From: JBKPNX01 sp046732855
GTDB taxonomy: Bacteria; Pseudomonadota; Alphaproteobacteria; Geminicoccales; Geminicoccaceae
Assembly (NCBI GenBank): GCA_046732855.1
Contig: JBKPNX010000006.1
Location: 1-26,726, forward strand
Reading direction: 5' to 3'
Length of the DNA stretch: 26,726 nt
Part shown: positions 14,486-22,542 of the stretch, piece after piece
Layout of the letters: each line of letters starts with the position of its first letter
Position numbering within the stretch: position 1 is the stretch's first letter
Notes under the pieces: model-generated
What the model was told of the DNA's origin: nothing
Database searches by the model: none
What the model saw: only the letters and a program-made list of their open reading frames with translations
Made by a program: the position numbers and the translations under genes

Positions 14486-16741
14486 ATGGCGAATGAGGCC
14501 TTGCGGCTGATTGGCAGTGGTGCGGATGTGCCTGGGCCTGCGGGCACCGCCGGTGACGAACTCAATCTGCGCGAGGTGTGGCGCGGGCTGAAGCGGCGCA
14601 AGCTGATCCTCCTTGCGCCGGTGGTGCTGATCACGCTGGGCGTGTTTTTCTGGGCCAAGCAGCAGCCGCCGATGTACACGGCCGAGTCGCTGTTACACGT
14701 CCAGAACCGCGATGCCCCAGTGGTCGCGATCCAGGGCCTCGTCGAGGACTTGACCGCCAATGACCAGACGATCCAGAGCGAGATCGAGTTCTTGCTTGCG
14801 CCGGCATTCATCCGACGCGTGGTCGAAAAGCTGAACCTGACGCAGGATCCCGAGTTTGCGCCGTGGCTGATCGAGGAGGAACCAGGCTGGTTCGGCGGAC
14901 TGCTCGAGTTGCTCAATCCAATGCGCTATATCCCCGAGGCGTGGCTGGCGGGCGAGTCTGACGGGCCGGCGGCCGATCCGGCGGCGCGCGAGATGAACAG
15001 CGTGGTCAGCAACGTCACCAGTCAGGTGACGGTCGAACAGGTCCGGCATTCTTACGTGATCTCCCTGAGCTTCCTGTCCGAGGATCCTGAGAAGGCCGCT
15101 CGCATCGCGAACGCCCTGGCCGAGGAGTATCTCGCCAGTCAGCTCGAAGCGAAGTACGCCGCTGCCGATCGTGCCACTGAGTGGTTGAAGAAGCGGATCG
15201 AGGAATTGCGCAAAAAGGTCGTCGAGGCAGAAGCCAAGATCGTCGAATATCGCACTAAGAATCACCTGGTGAACACCGACGCGGAGAATCCGATCACGCT
15301 CCAGTTCTTTCAGCTCAACACCCAGCTCGCGCTGGCTCAGGCGGAGCGCGCCGAGGCCGAGGCGCGGCTCAGCCGGGCCCGTGGCATGCTCAATTCCGGG
15401 GGCATCTCGAACGCGGTACTGGTCCTGAAATCGCCGCTGATGGACAGCCTGCGCGGGCAGGAGACGGAGTTGATCCGGCGGCTGGCCGACATGAAGTCCG
15501 TGTACGGCCAGAATCACCCGCAGATGATCAACACGCGCGCGGAAATACAAAGTGTCCGCGACAAGATGGTGGATGAGGCTCGGCGCATCGTCGACGACTT
15601 CGAAAACGAGGTATCGGTCGCCACCGCGCGCGAGAAGGAACTGCAGAACAGCATGTCACGCCTGCAGGGCGATTCGGCGCGGGTCGATCTCGCCGGCGCG
15701 GAGTTGGGCGCGCTGCAGGGCGAGGTCGACACCAATCGGCAGCTGTTCGAGACTTTTCTTACCCGCTTCCGGGAGATCGTCGAGCAGGAGGATCTCCAGG
15801 AGTCCGACGCCAAGATCCTGTCCTCGGCCACTCCACCGAACGCCCCTTCCCAACCCAAGATCATGCTGCTTACCATGATCGCGTTCGCCGCCTCGATGGT
15901 GCTCGGCGTCCTGCTGGTGTTTGTCGTCGAGCGCTGGCATTCGGACTACGGGTTCCGCAGCGCGGACGAGATCCAGGCAGCCCTGGGCGTGCGCGCCCTT
16001 GCTCTGGTGCCCGATCTGAGCCGACGCGAGACTCAGGGCATTGCGGCCGAGGACTACATCCTGGAGAAACCCCACTCGGCCTACGCCGAGGCGTTGCAGC
16101 GGATCCGCACCGGCCTGTTCCTGATCGACGGCGAACGGCCGCCCAAGACCGTGCTGATCACCTCGTCGGTCCCGCTCGAGGGCAAGTCGGCGATTGCCGC
16201 CTCGCTCGCGCGCCAATCGGCGCGCTCCGGGCTGAAAGTCATCCTGATCGATGCCGACCTGCGGCGGCCCCGGCTGCACGAGGTGATCGGCCTGCCCAAC
16301 CAGAACGGTCTGAGCGAAGTGCTGACCGGCCGGGCCAATCCCGAATCCGCGATCAAGCGCGACGAGAAGTCGGGGCTGGACTTCCTGCCGGCGGGGGTCG
16401 GCGTGATCAGCCCGCCGGATCTGTTCCGCTCGTCGACGATGAAGATCCTGCTCGAAGAGACCGCGGCTTACTACGACCTCGTGATCATCGATTCGCCTCC
16501 GATCGCCGCGGTGTCGGACTGCTTCACGCTGTCGGGCCTCGTCGACAAGACGATTTACGTCATCCGCTGGGAGCAGACACCGCGCAACGTCGCGCTCGCC
16601 GGAGTCCGGCAGATGATTGATTCCGGCGCTGATATCGCTGGCATCGTCGTGGCCCGGGTCGACGTCAAGAAGCATGCGCGGTACGGCTACGCCGACTCCG
16701 GGTACTATCAGGGCGGTTACCGCAAGTACTACGTCAACTAG
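14486..16741 (+). CDS. Polysaccharide co-polymerase / bacterial tyrosine autokinase (Wzc/ExoP/GumC type)
   Basis: A 751-residue inner-membrane protein that should control chain length and export of a surface polysaccharide through cycles of tyrosine autophosphorylation. In order it has a Wzz domain with the first helix near residues 37-56 (LILLAPVVLITLGVFF), a long periplasmic region rich in Glu/Arg/Ala coiled coil (about 220-420), a GNVR-like segment (NRQLFETFLTRFREI), a second helix near 458-482, and a cytoplasmic BY-kinase. The kinase shows Walker A SSVPLEGKS, Walker A' LIDADLRRP and Walker B LVIIDSPPI. The last 19 residues hold seven tyrosines, the phosphorylated tail. The ATG at 14486 is preceded by GAAGG at good spacing; an upstream TTG at 14477 is less likely. 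Walker A has Leu where family members usually have Gly (PGEGKS). No glycosyltransferase, Wza or Wzx/Wzy gene is next to it. Confidence 0.93.
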   Translation: MANEALRLIGSGADVPGPAGTAGDELNLREVWRGLKRRKLILLAPVVLITLGVFFWAKQQPPMYTAESLLHVQNRDAPVVAIQGLVEDLTANDQTIQSEIEFLLAPAFIRRVVEKLNLTQDPEFAPWLIEEEPGWFGGLLELLNPMRYIPEAWLAGESDGPAADPAAREMNSVVSNVTSQVTVEQVRHSYVISLSFLSEDPEKAARIANALAEEYLASQLEAKYAAADRATEWLKKRIEELRKKVVEAEAKIVEYRTKNHLVNTDAENPITLQFFQLNTQLALAQAERAEAEARLSRARGMLNSGGISNAVLVLKSPLMDSLRGQETELIRRLADMKSVYGQNHPQMINTRAEIQSVRDKMVDEARRIVDDFENEVSVATAREKELQNSMSRLQGDSARVDLAGAELGALQGEVDTNRQLFETFLTRFREIVEQEDLQESDAKILSSATPPNAPSQPKIMLLTMIAFAASMVLGVLLVFVVERWHSDYGFRSADEIQAALGVRALALVPDLSRRETQGIAAEDYILEKPHSAYAEALQRIRTGLFLIDGERPPKTVLITSSVPLEGKSAIAASLARQSARSGLKVILIDADLRRPRLHEVIGLPNQNGLSEVLTGRANPESAIKRDEKSGLDFLPAGVGVISPPDLFRSSTMKILLEETAAYYDLVIIDSPPIAAVSDCFTLSGLVDKTIYVIRWEQTPRNVALAGVRQMIDSGADIAGIVVARVDVKKHARYGYADSGYYQGGYRKYYVN

Positions 16742-16947
16742 CTCGCGCTCTGCGGGTGCTTCCTCCGCTCTGAAGTCGCGGGCCCGGCGCCGGTCACCGG
16801 TTACTCGGGGGCAGACCTGGCGTGACCAGGCGCGTTGGAGGGCACCTGCGCTCCCTCATCGCCTCGCCCATGCGGACCGGCCAGCGAACCACCTCTCCTG
16901 CCAACCCGGGCTCGCCGGCGTGGAATGAAGCGCGCTGATCGCCTGTC

Positions 16948-18312
16948 GTGACGCCCACTCGGCCCGATCGAGATTCCGCCGCCTCAGGCGTGTACCGGGA
17001 GTCCTGGCGGCTCGCCTGGCCGCTGATCCTGTCCAATCTCACCGTGCCGTTGCTCGGCATCGTGGACACGGCGGTGGTCGGTCATCTGCCCGAGCCCCAT
17101 TACCTCGGGGCGGTGGCGATCGGCGCGCTTACCTTCAACGTGCTCTATTTCGTGTTCGGGTTCCTGCGCATGGGCACCACAGGCCTCACCGCGCAGGCAT
17201 TCGGTCGCGCCGATGCCGCCGAACTGCGCGCCGGCCTGGTCCGCGCGCTCATGCTCGCGGCGCTGATCGCCTTGCTGTTGATCGCCGCGGGGCCGCTGAT
17301 CATCCGGGCCGCTTTCCTGCTGTTCCAGCCGACGGCACGGGTCGGCGCCGAGTTCGCCAACTACCTCAAGATCCGTCTTCTCGGCGCGCCCGCGGGCTTG
17401 GCCAACATGGTTCTCCTGGGCTGGCTGCTCGGGCTGCAGAACGCGCGCGGGCCGATGGCGCTGCTGATCGTGACCAATGCCGTGAACGTCGCGCTCGCAC
17501 TGCTCTTCGTGCTGGGTTTCGGCTGGGGGGTGCCCGGGGTGGCGGCGGCCACGGTGTGCGCCGAGTATGGCGGCCTCGCGCTTGGCCTCTGGCTCGCCCG
17601 CCGCCAGCTGCGCGGCCTGACCGGATCCTGGGTCTGGCCGAACGTCCTTGATGCCGGCGCTTTTCGTCGGCTGCTCGCGGTGAACCGCGACATCATGCTG
17701 CGCAGCCTGAGCCTCGAAGCGGCATTCCTCGGCTTCACCGCGCTCAGCTCGCGCGGCGGCGAGGTGGTGCTGGCGGCGAACGCGGTCCTGCTCAACTTTC
17801 TCACCTTCGCCGCATTTGGACTCGACGGTTTTGCCCATGCCGCCGAGGCCATGGTCGGCCGTTACGTCGGCCGCGGCGACGCCGTCGGCTTCCGGGCGGC
17901 GACCCGCGCCAATCTCATGCTGGCGCTTGCGCTCGCCCTGGCCCTTGGCCTCGGCTTCGCCGCCGCCGGCCGGACGGCGATCGAGCTGATGACCGGGCTC
18001 GCCGAAGTCCGCGCAGCGGCCATCACCTATCTGCCATACGTCGTCGCCCTGCCGCTGGTCGCGGTGTTCGCCTTCCTGTTCGACGGCGTGTTCATCGGCG
18101 CGACGCGCACCGCCGAGATGCGGAACGGCATGGCGCTCGCGCTCGGCGTGTTTCTGGGCGCGGTGGCGTTACTCGCGCCGCCCCTGGGCAACCACGGCCT
18201 GTGGCTGGCGATGCTCCTGTTCATGGCGGCGCGGGGCGTCTGGCTCGGGGCATGCTATCTGCACATCGCCCGCGGGCGCGGATTTGTCGCAGCGCCCGGC
18301 AAGCCGACATAA
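16948..18312 (+). CDS. MATE-family efflux transporter (DinF-like)
   Basis: A 454-residue polytopic membrane protein with about 12 helices in two similar halves, the fold of multidrug and toxic-compound extrusion proteins. The first helix pattern (SWRLAWPLILSNLTVPLLGIVDTAVVGHL) is typical of the DinF branch, as are LGAVAIGALTFNVLYFVFGFLRMGTTGLTAQAFG and the mirrored second half. These exporters use proton or sodium gradients to expel cationic drugs or toxic metabolites. The start is a GTG at 16948 with no strong ribosome site; conserved sequence begins about 18 residues in, so a slightly later start is possible. About 206 nt separate it from the kinase gene. A 6-bp hairpin follows its stop. 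The cargo is unknown. Confidence 0.9.
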   Translation: MTPTRPDRDSAASGVYRESWRLAWPLILSNLTVPLLGIVDTAVVGHLPEPHYLGAVAIGALTFNVLYFVFGFLRMGTTGLTAQAFGRADAAELRAGLVRALMLAALIALLLIAAGPLIIRAAFLLFQPTARVGAEFANYLKIRLLGAPAGLANMVLLGWLLGLQNARGPMALLIVTNAVNVALALLFVLGFGWGVPGVAAATVCAEYGGLALGLWLARRQLRGLTGSWVWPNVLDAGAFRRLLAVNRDIMLRSLSLEAAFLGFTALSSRGGEVVLAANAVLLNFLTFAAFGLDGFAHAAEAMVGRYVGRGDAVGFRAATRANLMLALALALALGLGFAAAGRTAIELMTGLAEVRAAAITYLPYVVALPLVAVFAFLFDGVFIGATRTAEMRNGMALALGVFLGAVALLAPPLGNHGLWLAMLLFMAARGVWLGACYLHIARGRGFVAAPGKPT

Positions 18313-18332
18313 CTCGGGAATCGGCTGCGGAT

Positions 18333-18348
18333 CCGCCCCAACGGGCGG
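18333..18348 (+). terminator. Candidate stem-loop after the MATE gene
   Basis: CCGCCC-CAAC-GGGCGG forms a compact 6-bp GC hairpin with a 4-nt loop, 20 nt after the stop codon. It has no U-tract, so it is a weak terminator candidate. Confidence 0.35.
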
Positions 18349-18369
18349 CTGGTGGCTCACTTCTGCCGG

Positions 18370-18416
18370 TTGACAGGATGCTGGCGCCGACCGACATTCA
18401 CCCCGATGGGTGAATG
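18370..18416 (+). promoter_or_regulatory. Promoter and operator of the ArsR-SRPBCC operon
   Basis: A perfect TTGACA lies at 18370-18375; 17 nt later GACATT (18393-18398) is a weak -10 box. Overlapping it is a perfect 8-bp inverted repeat, CATTCACC (18395-18402), spacer CCGATG, GGTGAATG (18409-18416). Its core TTCA-N10-TGAA has the two-fold form expected of an ArsR-type winged-helix site. The repeat ends on a possible ATG at 18414, which argues for translation from the later ATG at 18429 and for autorepression. Confidence 0.6.
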
Positions 18417-18428
18417 ATCGCGCCGGGA

Positions 18429-18779
18429 ATGGCAAAGCAGGCGACCTTGGACCTGACAATGGCGGCGCTCGCTGACCCGACACGGCGCGCCATCCTGCAG
18501 CGCCTGGCGCAGGGCGAAGCGCGCGTCACCGAACTCGCGCGTCCCTTTGCCATATCGCTCAACTCGGTGTCGAAGCACATCCGCATGCTCGAACGGGCCC
18601 GACTGGTGTACCGGCGACGCGCGGGGCGCGAATACCTGCTGAGCTTCGATCCGAAGCCACTCGACGAGGCCGCGGGGTGGATCCACGCCCAGCGCGCCTT
18701 CTGGACCGCACGGCTCGACGCGCTCGAGCGCGAGTTGACAAAGCCGCAAACATCACCCGAATGGGGAGACGATCGATGA
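18429..18779 (+). CDS. ArsR-family winged-helix transcriptional regulator
   Basis: A 116-residue DNA-binding protein. The N-terminal signature LTMAALADPTRRAILQRLAQGEARVTELA, followed by the recognition helix region ISLNSVSKHIRMLERARLVYRRRAGREYLLSFDP, is typical of the ArsR subgroup paired with SRPBCC proteins. No Cys metal site (CxC) is present in the recognition helix, so it is not an arsenic or zinc sensor of classic type. The frame is open from 18414. The ATG at 18429 was preferred because the earlier one lies in the operator-like inverted repeat and MAKQATLDL matches the family start; neither has a strong ribosome site. Its stop overlaps the next gene's ATG (ATGA), so the two are co-translated. 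It probably represses its own operon. Confidence 0.9.
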   Translation: MAKQATLDLTMAALADPTRRAILQRLAQGEARVTELARPFAISLNSVSKHIRMLERARLVYRRRAGREYLLSFDPKPLDEAAGWIHAQRAFWTARLDALERELTKPQTSPEWGDDR

Positions 18780-19372
18780 GTGACAACGGCAAAGACGCGG
18801 ATCTTTGGGCGCCCCTCGAGCGAGCGGAGCAGGCGATGGGCGAATTCGGCGTCGTCCCCGAAGCGCGCACGCTCCGCCTCCAGCGCATCCTGCCGGGACC
18901 GATCGAGCGCGTCTGGACCTATCTGACGGAATCGGACAAGCGGGGGAAATGGCTGGCGCGCGGTTCGATGGAGCTGCGCGTCGGCGGACGGGTGGAGCTG
19001 AATTTCCGCAATGCCGAGCTCACTCCGCACCAGGAGATCCCGCCGGATCGATACAAAAATAGGCGCGGGAAGAGTCTACGTGGTCGGATCACGCGCTGCG
19101 ATCCGCCGCGTCTGTTGAGCTACACCTGGAACGAGGACTCAGGGTCTCCATCCGAAGTCACCTTCGAACTGACCCCGCAAGGCGCTGATGTCCTCCTGGT
19201 GCTGACGCATCACCGCCTCGGCGACCGCACGGCGATGCTGAGCGTCGCGGGCGGGTGGCACACCCATCTCGGCATTCTCGTCGATCACATGAACGGGCGT
19301 GAACCGCGCCCCTTCTGGTCGACGTATGCCCGCCTGGAGGCGGAATACGAAAAACGGCTCCCGGCCGAGTGA
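18776..19372 (+). CDS. SRPBCC / AHSA1-domain protein
   Basis: A 198-residue protein with the Bet v1-like ligand-binding fold of the activator-of-Hsp90-homologue group. Visible marks are LRLQRILPGPIERVWTYLTESDKRGKWLA near residues 31-59, then VGGRVELNF, PPRLLSYTW, EVTFELTPQGADVLLVLTHHRL, and a C-terminal helix with GGWHTHLGILVDHMNGR. The frame runs further upstream, but the ATG at 18776 overlapping the ArsR stop is clearly the start. ArsR-SRPBCC pairs are widespread; the SRPBCC partner is thought to bind or modify a hydrophobic small molecule, though its role is rarely known. No signal peptide is seen, so it is cytoplasmic. It converges on the cyclase gene. Confidence 0.9.
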   Translation: MSDNGKDADLWAPLERAEQAMGEFGVVPEARTLRLQRILPGPIERVWTYLTESDKRGKWLARGSMELRVGGRVELNFRNAELTPHQEIPPDRYKNRRGKSLRGRITRCDPPRLLSYTWNEDSGSPSEVTFELTPQGADVLLVLTHHRLGDRTAMLSVAGGWHTHLGILVDHMNGREPRPFWSTYARLEAEYEKRLPAE

Positions 19373-19431
19373 GCATGTTGGCGTGGGGCGAACCGGAACC
19401 TGCCAGGCGCGATCGGGTGCTCGGATCTTAC

Positions 19432-20583
19432 TCAGGGAAATCTCTGCCGCCGCATCCCCCTTGCTGGCGGTAGGCAGTGGCCTACCGCGGGACAGGCTCG
19501 GGCGTTCGCGCAGCGGCCGCTTCGACGCGCCGCAGTCCGGTGGAGCGCGTGTAGGGTGATCGGCTGTCGACGGCCACGTAGCTGAAACGATCCGAGCGGT
19601 TCGACCCTGAGCATCCGCGGGAGATCGAGCCGGGCGAGCAGCGTGTCCGAGATCAGGCAGTCGCGTCCGATTGCCTTCGCCGTCTCCTCGATCCGTGCGG
19701 CGGTGTTGAGCGTGTCGCCGAGATAGACGATCGCCAGCTTGGCGTCGCCGCACTCGCCGGCGACCACCGGGCCGGCATGCAGAACGACACGCACGGCGGG
19801 AGCGGTGCCGAAGGTCGGTTGGTAGTCATCGGCGCGCCGCGTCAAGGCGTCCTGGATTGCCAACGCGCAGCGCACGCAGCGCGCGTCGTCGACACCCTCG
19901 CGGAGCGGCCAGGAGGCGATCAGCTCATCGCCGACGTAACTGTAGACCTCACCGCCGTGCTCGAGGATCGGCTGGTCGATATCGAAGAACGCCGACGTGA
20001 TGAACGCATGGGCCTGCCGGTCGCCCAGCCGCTCGGCGAGCGTCGTCGAGCCCTTGATGTCGACCAGCATGAACACGCGTTCCTCACGCACCGGCTGATG
20101 GTAACGCCCGAGCAGGAGGTTGTTGAGGGTGCGCCCACCGATCACCCGGCGCATCTGGAGGAACTCCGAGATCACCAGGAAGATGACGAACGCCAGCACC
20201 GTGTCGCGCAGCAAGGGCAGGCCGAAGTAGTGGAGGCCGGCGCGCTCGAAGCCGTGCAGGAAACCGAAGATCGGGTGGTTCAGGGCAAAGCAGGCGACGA
20301 TGACCGCGGTGAACAGGCAGGCGCGCACCAGAACCGCGCGGGCAAAGCTCAGCCGTCTCAGCCAGGCGCCTCTCGGCCCTTGAACATAGAACAGATCCAG
20401 CGCGGCGAGCGCGGCCCCGACCGTCAGCCCGTTGCGCGCGCCTTGCTCGAATTCGGCGAAATCATACGGCGACTGCAAAATCTGGCTGAGCAGCCAGGAT
20501 AGGGTGATGCCGGCTGCCGCCCCGATCGCCGCCACGACCGCAACGATCCGAAGCCGCGCCTTCGTCCAGCGGCTGATCGCCAT
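19432..20583 (-). CDS. Membrane-anchored class III adenylate/guanylate cyclase homologue
   Basis: A 383-residue protein with four hydrophobic segments (about 11-33, 52-68, 82-100 and 124-143) and a C-terminal class III cyclase domain (about 166-348) facing the cytoplasm. Both metal-binding aspartates are present (Asp175 in LVDIKGST, Asp219 in SYVGDELIASW). So are the transition-state residues Asn293 and Arg297 (LNTAARIE). The two positions that select the purine are unusual: the expected Lys four residues before Asp219 is Ser215, and the expected Asp/Thr seven before Asn293 is Val286. Product identity is therefore uncertain. After the normal domain end (PITLHALHR) comes a 30-residue Arg/Cys-rich tail overlapping a hairpin. 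The ATG at 20583 is the only good start, but its ribosome site is weak. Confidence 0.88.
   Translation of the reverse strand: MAISRWTKARLRIVAVVAAIGAAAGITLSWLLSQILQSPYDFAEFEQGARNGLTVGAALAALDLFYVQGPRGAWLRRLSFARAVLVRACLFTAVIVACFALNHPIFGFLHGFERAGLHYFGLPLLRDTVLAFVIFLVISEFLQMRRVIGGRTLNNLLLGRYHQPVREERVFMLVDIKGSTTLAERLGDRQAHAFITSAFFDIDQPILEHGGEVYSYVGDELIASWPLREGVDDARCVRCALAIQDALTRRADDYQPTFGTAPAVRVVLHAGPVVAGECGDAKLAIVYLGDTLNTAARIEETAKAIGRDCLISDTLLARLDLPRMLRVEPLGSFQLRGRRQPITLHALHRTAARRSGRCANARACPAVGHCLPPARGMRRQRFP
19467..19488. terminator. Stem-loop within the 3' end of the cyclase gene
   Basis: GCGGTAGGC and GCCTACCGC (19467-19475, 19480-19488) form a perfect 9-bp stem with a 4-nt loop between convergent genes. 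It lies inside the reading frame of the cyclase tail. No U-tract is present on either strand. It may be a bidirectional terminator if the tail is not genuine. Confidence 0.4.
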
Positions 20584-20682
20584 GGTGAGTTGGCTCGCCT
20601 GTCGCAGTTCGAGACGAGAGCGGCTCTAGCAGCGGCGAGTTCGGCGTCCGCACCCCAAATGCGTGGACGGCCGAGCGGCCGG

Positions 20683-21084
20683 TCAGCGATCGGTCTCTTC
20701 CTCATCCATTTCGGTGTCGATCACGTCGGTCAACTCGTCATCGCCGAGCTCGGAGACATCCTCGATCGCGCTTTCGCCATCCTCCTCGCCTTCTTCCTCG
20801 GCCTCGTCGCTCTCGACGACCTCTTCTTCAGCGTCTTCGAGCTCGGGATCGAGCTCCACGTCGGCTTCGACCACGACCGGTTCCGACTCGACCTCGGCGG
20901 CCGCAGCAACGGCCGCCACCTTGACCACTGCGGGGGTCGCCCGCGCCCGGCGCGGCTTGCTTTGTGCGGTCGCGTCCACGCTCGCGCCGCAGGCCGGGCA
21001 GACGATCGGCTCGCGTCGCAGATCGTAGAAGCGGGCGCCGCAACTCAGGCAGGTTCGCTTCGTGCCCCATTCGGCCTTGGTCAC
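20683..21084 (-). CDS. FYDLN-acid family zinc-ribbon protein (TIGR02300)
   Basis: A 133-residue protein of the alphaproteobacterial family whose N-terminus carries KRTCLSCGARFYDLRREPIVCPACG. Cys12/Cys15 and Cys29/Cys32 form a zinc ribbon, and the family FYDLN motif reads FYDLR here. The second half is an extremely acidic low-complexity tail of Glu and Asp runs (about residues 75-133). The function is unknown; zinc ribbon plus acidic tail suggests a nucleic-acid or ribosome-associated factor, but that is a guess. The frame is open to 21156; the GTG at 21084 was chosen because it starts TKAEWGTKR, the conserved beginning, and has GGAG about 9 nt upstream. It diverges from aroA, its usual neighbour in this class. 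Confidence 0.9.
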   Translation of the reverse strand: MTKAEWGTKRTCLSCGARFYDLRREPIVCPACGASVDATAQSKPRRARATPAVVKVAAVAAAAEVESEPVVVEADVELDPELEDAEEEVVESDEAEEEGEEDGESAIEDVSELGDDELTDVIDTEMDEEETDR

Positions 21085-21213
21085 GGCAGACTCCGTCGGC
21101 TGCGATTTCGAAAGGACAGGCCAGTTGCCATGATCCCCGTGAGTTGTCAAAAGCAAATTGGCTCGGGCGCGGCCAGTGCCGGCAGGGTGCCCGGAGCGGG
21201 TCGAGGGAGGTCG

Positions 21214-22542
21214 ATGCAGCTACGCGCGCATCCCGCTGAAGCACTGCGGGGGGTGCTCGACATTCCAGGCGACAAGTCGCTGTCCCATCGCGCGCTGCTG
21301 CTGGGCGCGATGGCCGTCGGCGAGAGCCCCGTCACCGGCTTGCTCGAGGGCGCCGACGTGCTCGCCACCGCGGCGGCGCTGGCCGCGTTGGGGGTCGACA
21401 TCGTACGCGGGTCGGATGGCGTCTGGCGGGTACGGGGCGTCGGGGTGGGCGGTCTCGCCGAGCCGGACCAGCAGCTCGACCTCGGCAACTCGGGTACCGG
21501 CGCGAGGCTGCTGCTCGGCCTCCTCGCCGGGCATCCCTTCACCGCCTTCCTCACAGGTGACGAGTCGCTCCGCTCCCGACCGATGGCGCGGGTGATCACG
21601 CCGCTCGCGCAGATGGGCGCTTCGTTCGTCGCGCGCAGCGGCGACCGGCTGCCGCTCGCGATCACCGGCACCAACGAGCTCCTGCCGATCCGCTATGCCC
21701 AGCCGGTGGCCTCGGCCCAGGTGAAGTCCGCCATTCTGCTGGCCGGGCTGCACGCGGCGGGGCGGACCACGGTGATCGAGCCTCAGCCATCGCGCGACCA
21801 CACCGAGCGGCTGCTCCGCCAGTTCGGGGCCGCGGTCGAGGTCGAGGAGCTGCGGGATGGCGGCCGTGCGATCAGCGTGGTCGGGCAGCCGGAACTCGCC
21901 GCCGCGCCGATCGTCGTTCCCGGCGATCCGTCGGCGGCGGCGTTTCCGCTGGTCGCGGCCGCGGTCGCCCCGGGCTCGTCCATACGCCTCGAGAAGATCG
22001 GTATCAACCCGCTGCGCACCGGTCTGCTCGATTGCCTTCAGGCGATGGGCGCACGGATCCGGATCGAGCCGCGCGCGGAGCCGGGCGGCGAACCGGTCGC
22101 GGACCTGGCGATCGACGCTGGCCCGCTGCGCGCGATCGAGGTTCCCGCCGAGCGGGCGCCGCGCATGATCGACGAGTATCCGATCCTGGCGGTCGCAGCG
22201 GCGTGCGCGCGCGGCAGCACGCGCATGACCGGTCTCGCCGAACTCCGGATCAAGGAGAGCGATCGCTTGCGCGCGATCGCCGAGGGCCTGAGCGCTTGCG
22301 GAGTGCGGGTCGAGGTCGGCAGCGACGAGTTGGTGGTGCATGGTTGCGGCGGGCCACCGCCGGGAGGCGCGCAGATCGAGGCGCGTCATGACCATCGCAT
22401 CGCCATGAGCTTCCTGGTCCTCGGCGGCCTTGCCCGGGCGGCAGTGACCGTGGCCGGCGCGGAGACGATCGATACCAGCTTCCCCGGATTCGCGGCGCTG
22501 ATGAACCGGCTCGGCGCGCGCATCGAGCCGGTCGCGCCGTGA
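21214..22542 (+). CDS. aroA: 3-phosphoshikimate 1-carboxyvinyltransferase (EPSP synthase), class II-like
   Basis: Transfers the enolpyruvyl group of PEP to shikimate-3-phosphate, the sixth step of the shikimate pathway. The 442-residue product has the PGDKSLSHRAL start (Lys21 and Ser22), LGNSGTGARLL (90-100), SRPMARV, SAQVKSAILLAG (167-178), SRDHTERLL (193-201), DEYPILAVAA, LRIKESDR and DHRIAMSF. GDKS, SAQVK and RDHTE are marks of class II enzymes such as Agrobacterium CP4. At the position of CP4 Ala100 this protein has Gly94, as in glyphosate-sensitive enzymes. The reading frame extends far upstream, but GGGAGG at 21205-21210 and the conserved N-terminus fix the ATG at 21214. Its stop overlaps the cmk start. 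Confidence 0.96.
   Translation: MQLRAHPAEALRGVLDIPGDKSLSHRALLLGAMAVGESPVTGLLEGADVLATAAALAALGVDIVRGSDGVWRVRGVGVGGLAEPDQQLDLGNSGTGARLLLGLLAGHPFTAFLTGDESLRSRPMARVITPLAQMGASFVARSGDRLPLAITGTNELLPIRYAQPVASAQVKSAILLAGLHAAGRTTVIEPQPSRDHTERLLRQFGAAVEVEELRDGGRAISVVGQPELAAAPIVVPGDPSAAAFPLVAAAVAPGSSIRLEKIGINPLRTGLLDCLQAMGARIRIEPRAEPGGEPVADLAIDAGPLRAIEVPAERAPRMIDEYPILAVAAACARGSTRMTGLAELRIKESDRLRAIAEGLSACGVRVEVGSDELVVHGCGGPPPGGAQIEARHDHRIAMSFLVLGGLARAAVTVAGAETIDTSFPGFAALMNRLGARIEPVAP

Noticed and set aside
13315..14916. A 533-codon minus-strand frame through the permease, the gap and the kinase start
   Set aside because: Most of it is antisense to two clear genes. Only the short part in the 14125-14340 gap is unusual, and that is reported separately.
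20663..21028. A Ser-rich plus-strand frame with long serine runs
   Set aside because: This is the complement of the Glu/Asp-rich tail of the FYDLN-acid protein.
21145..21150. TTGACA on the minus strand upstream of the FYDLN-acid gene
   Set aside because: A perfect -35 box, but no acceptable -10 at 16-18 nt spacing, so it is not listed as a promoter.
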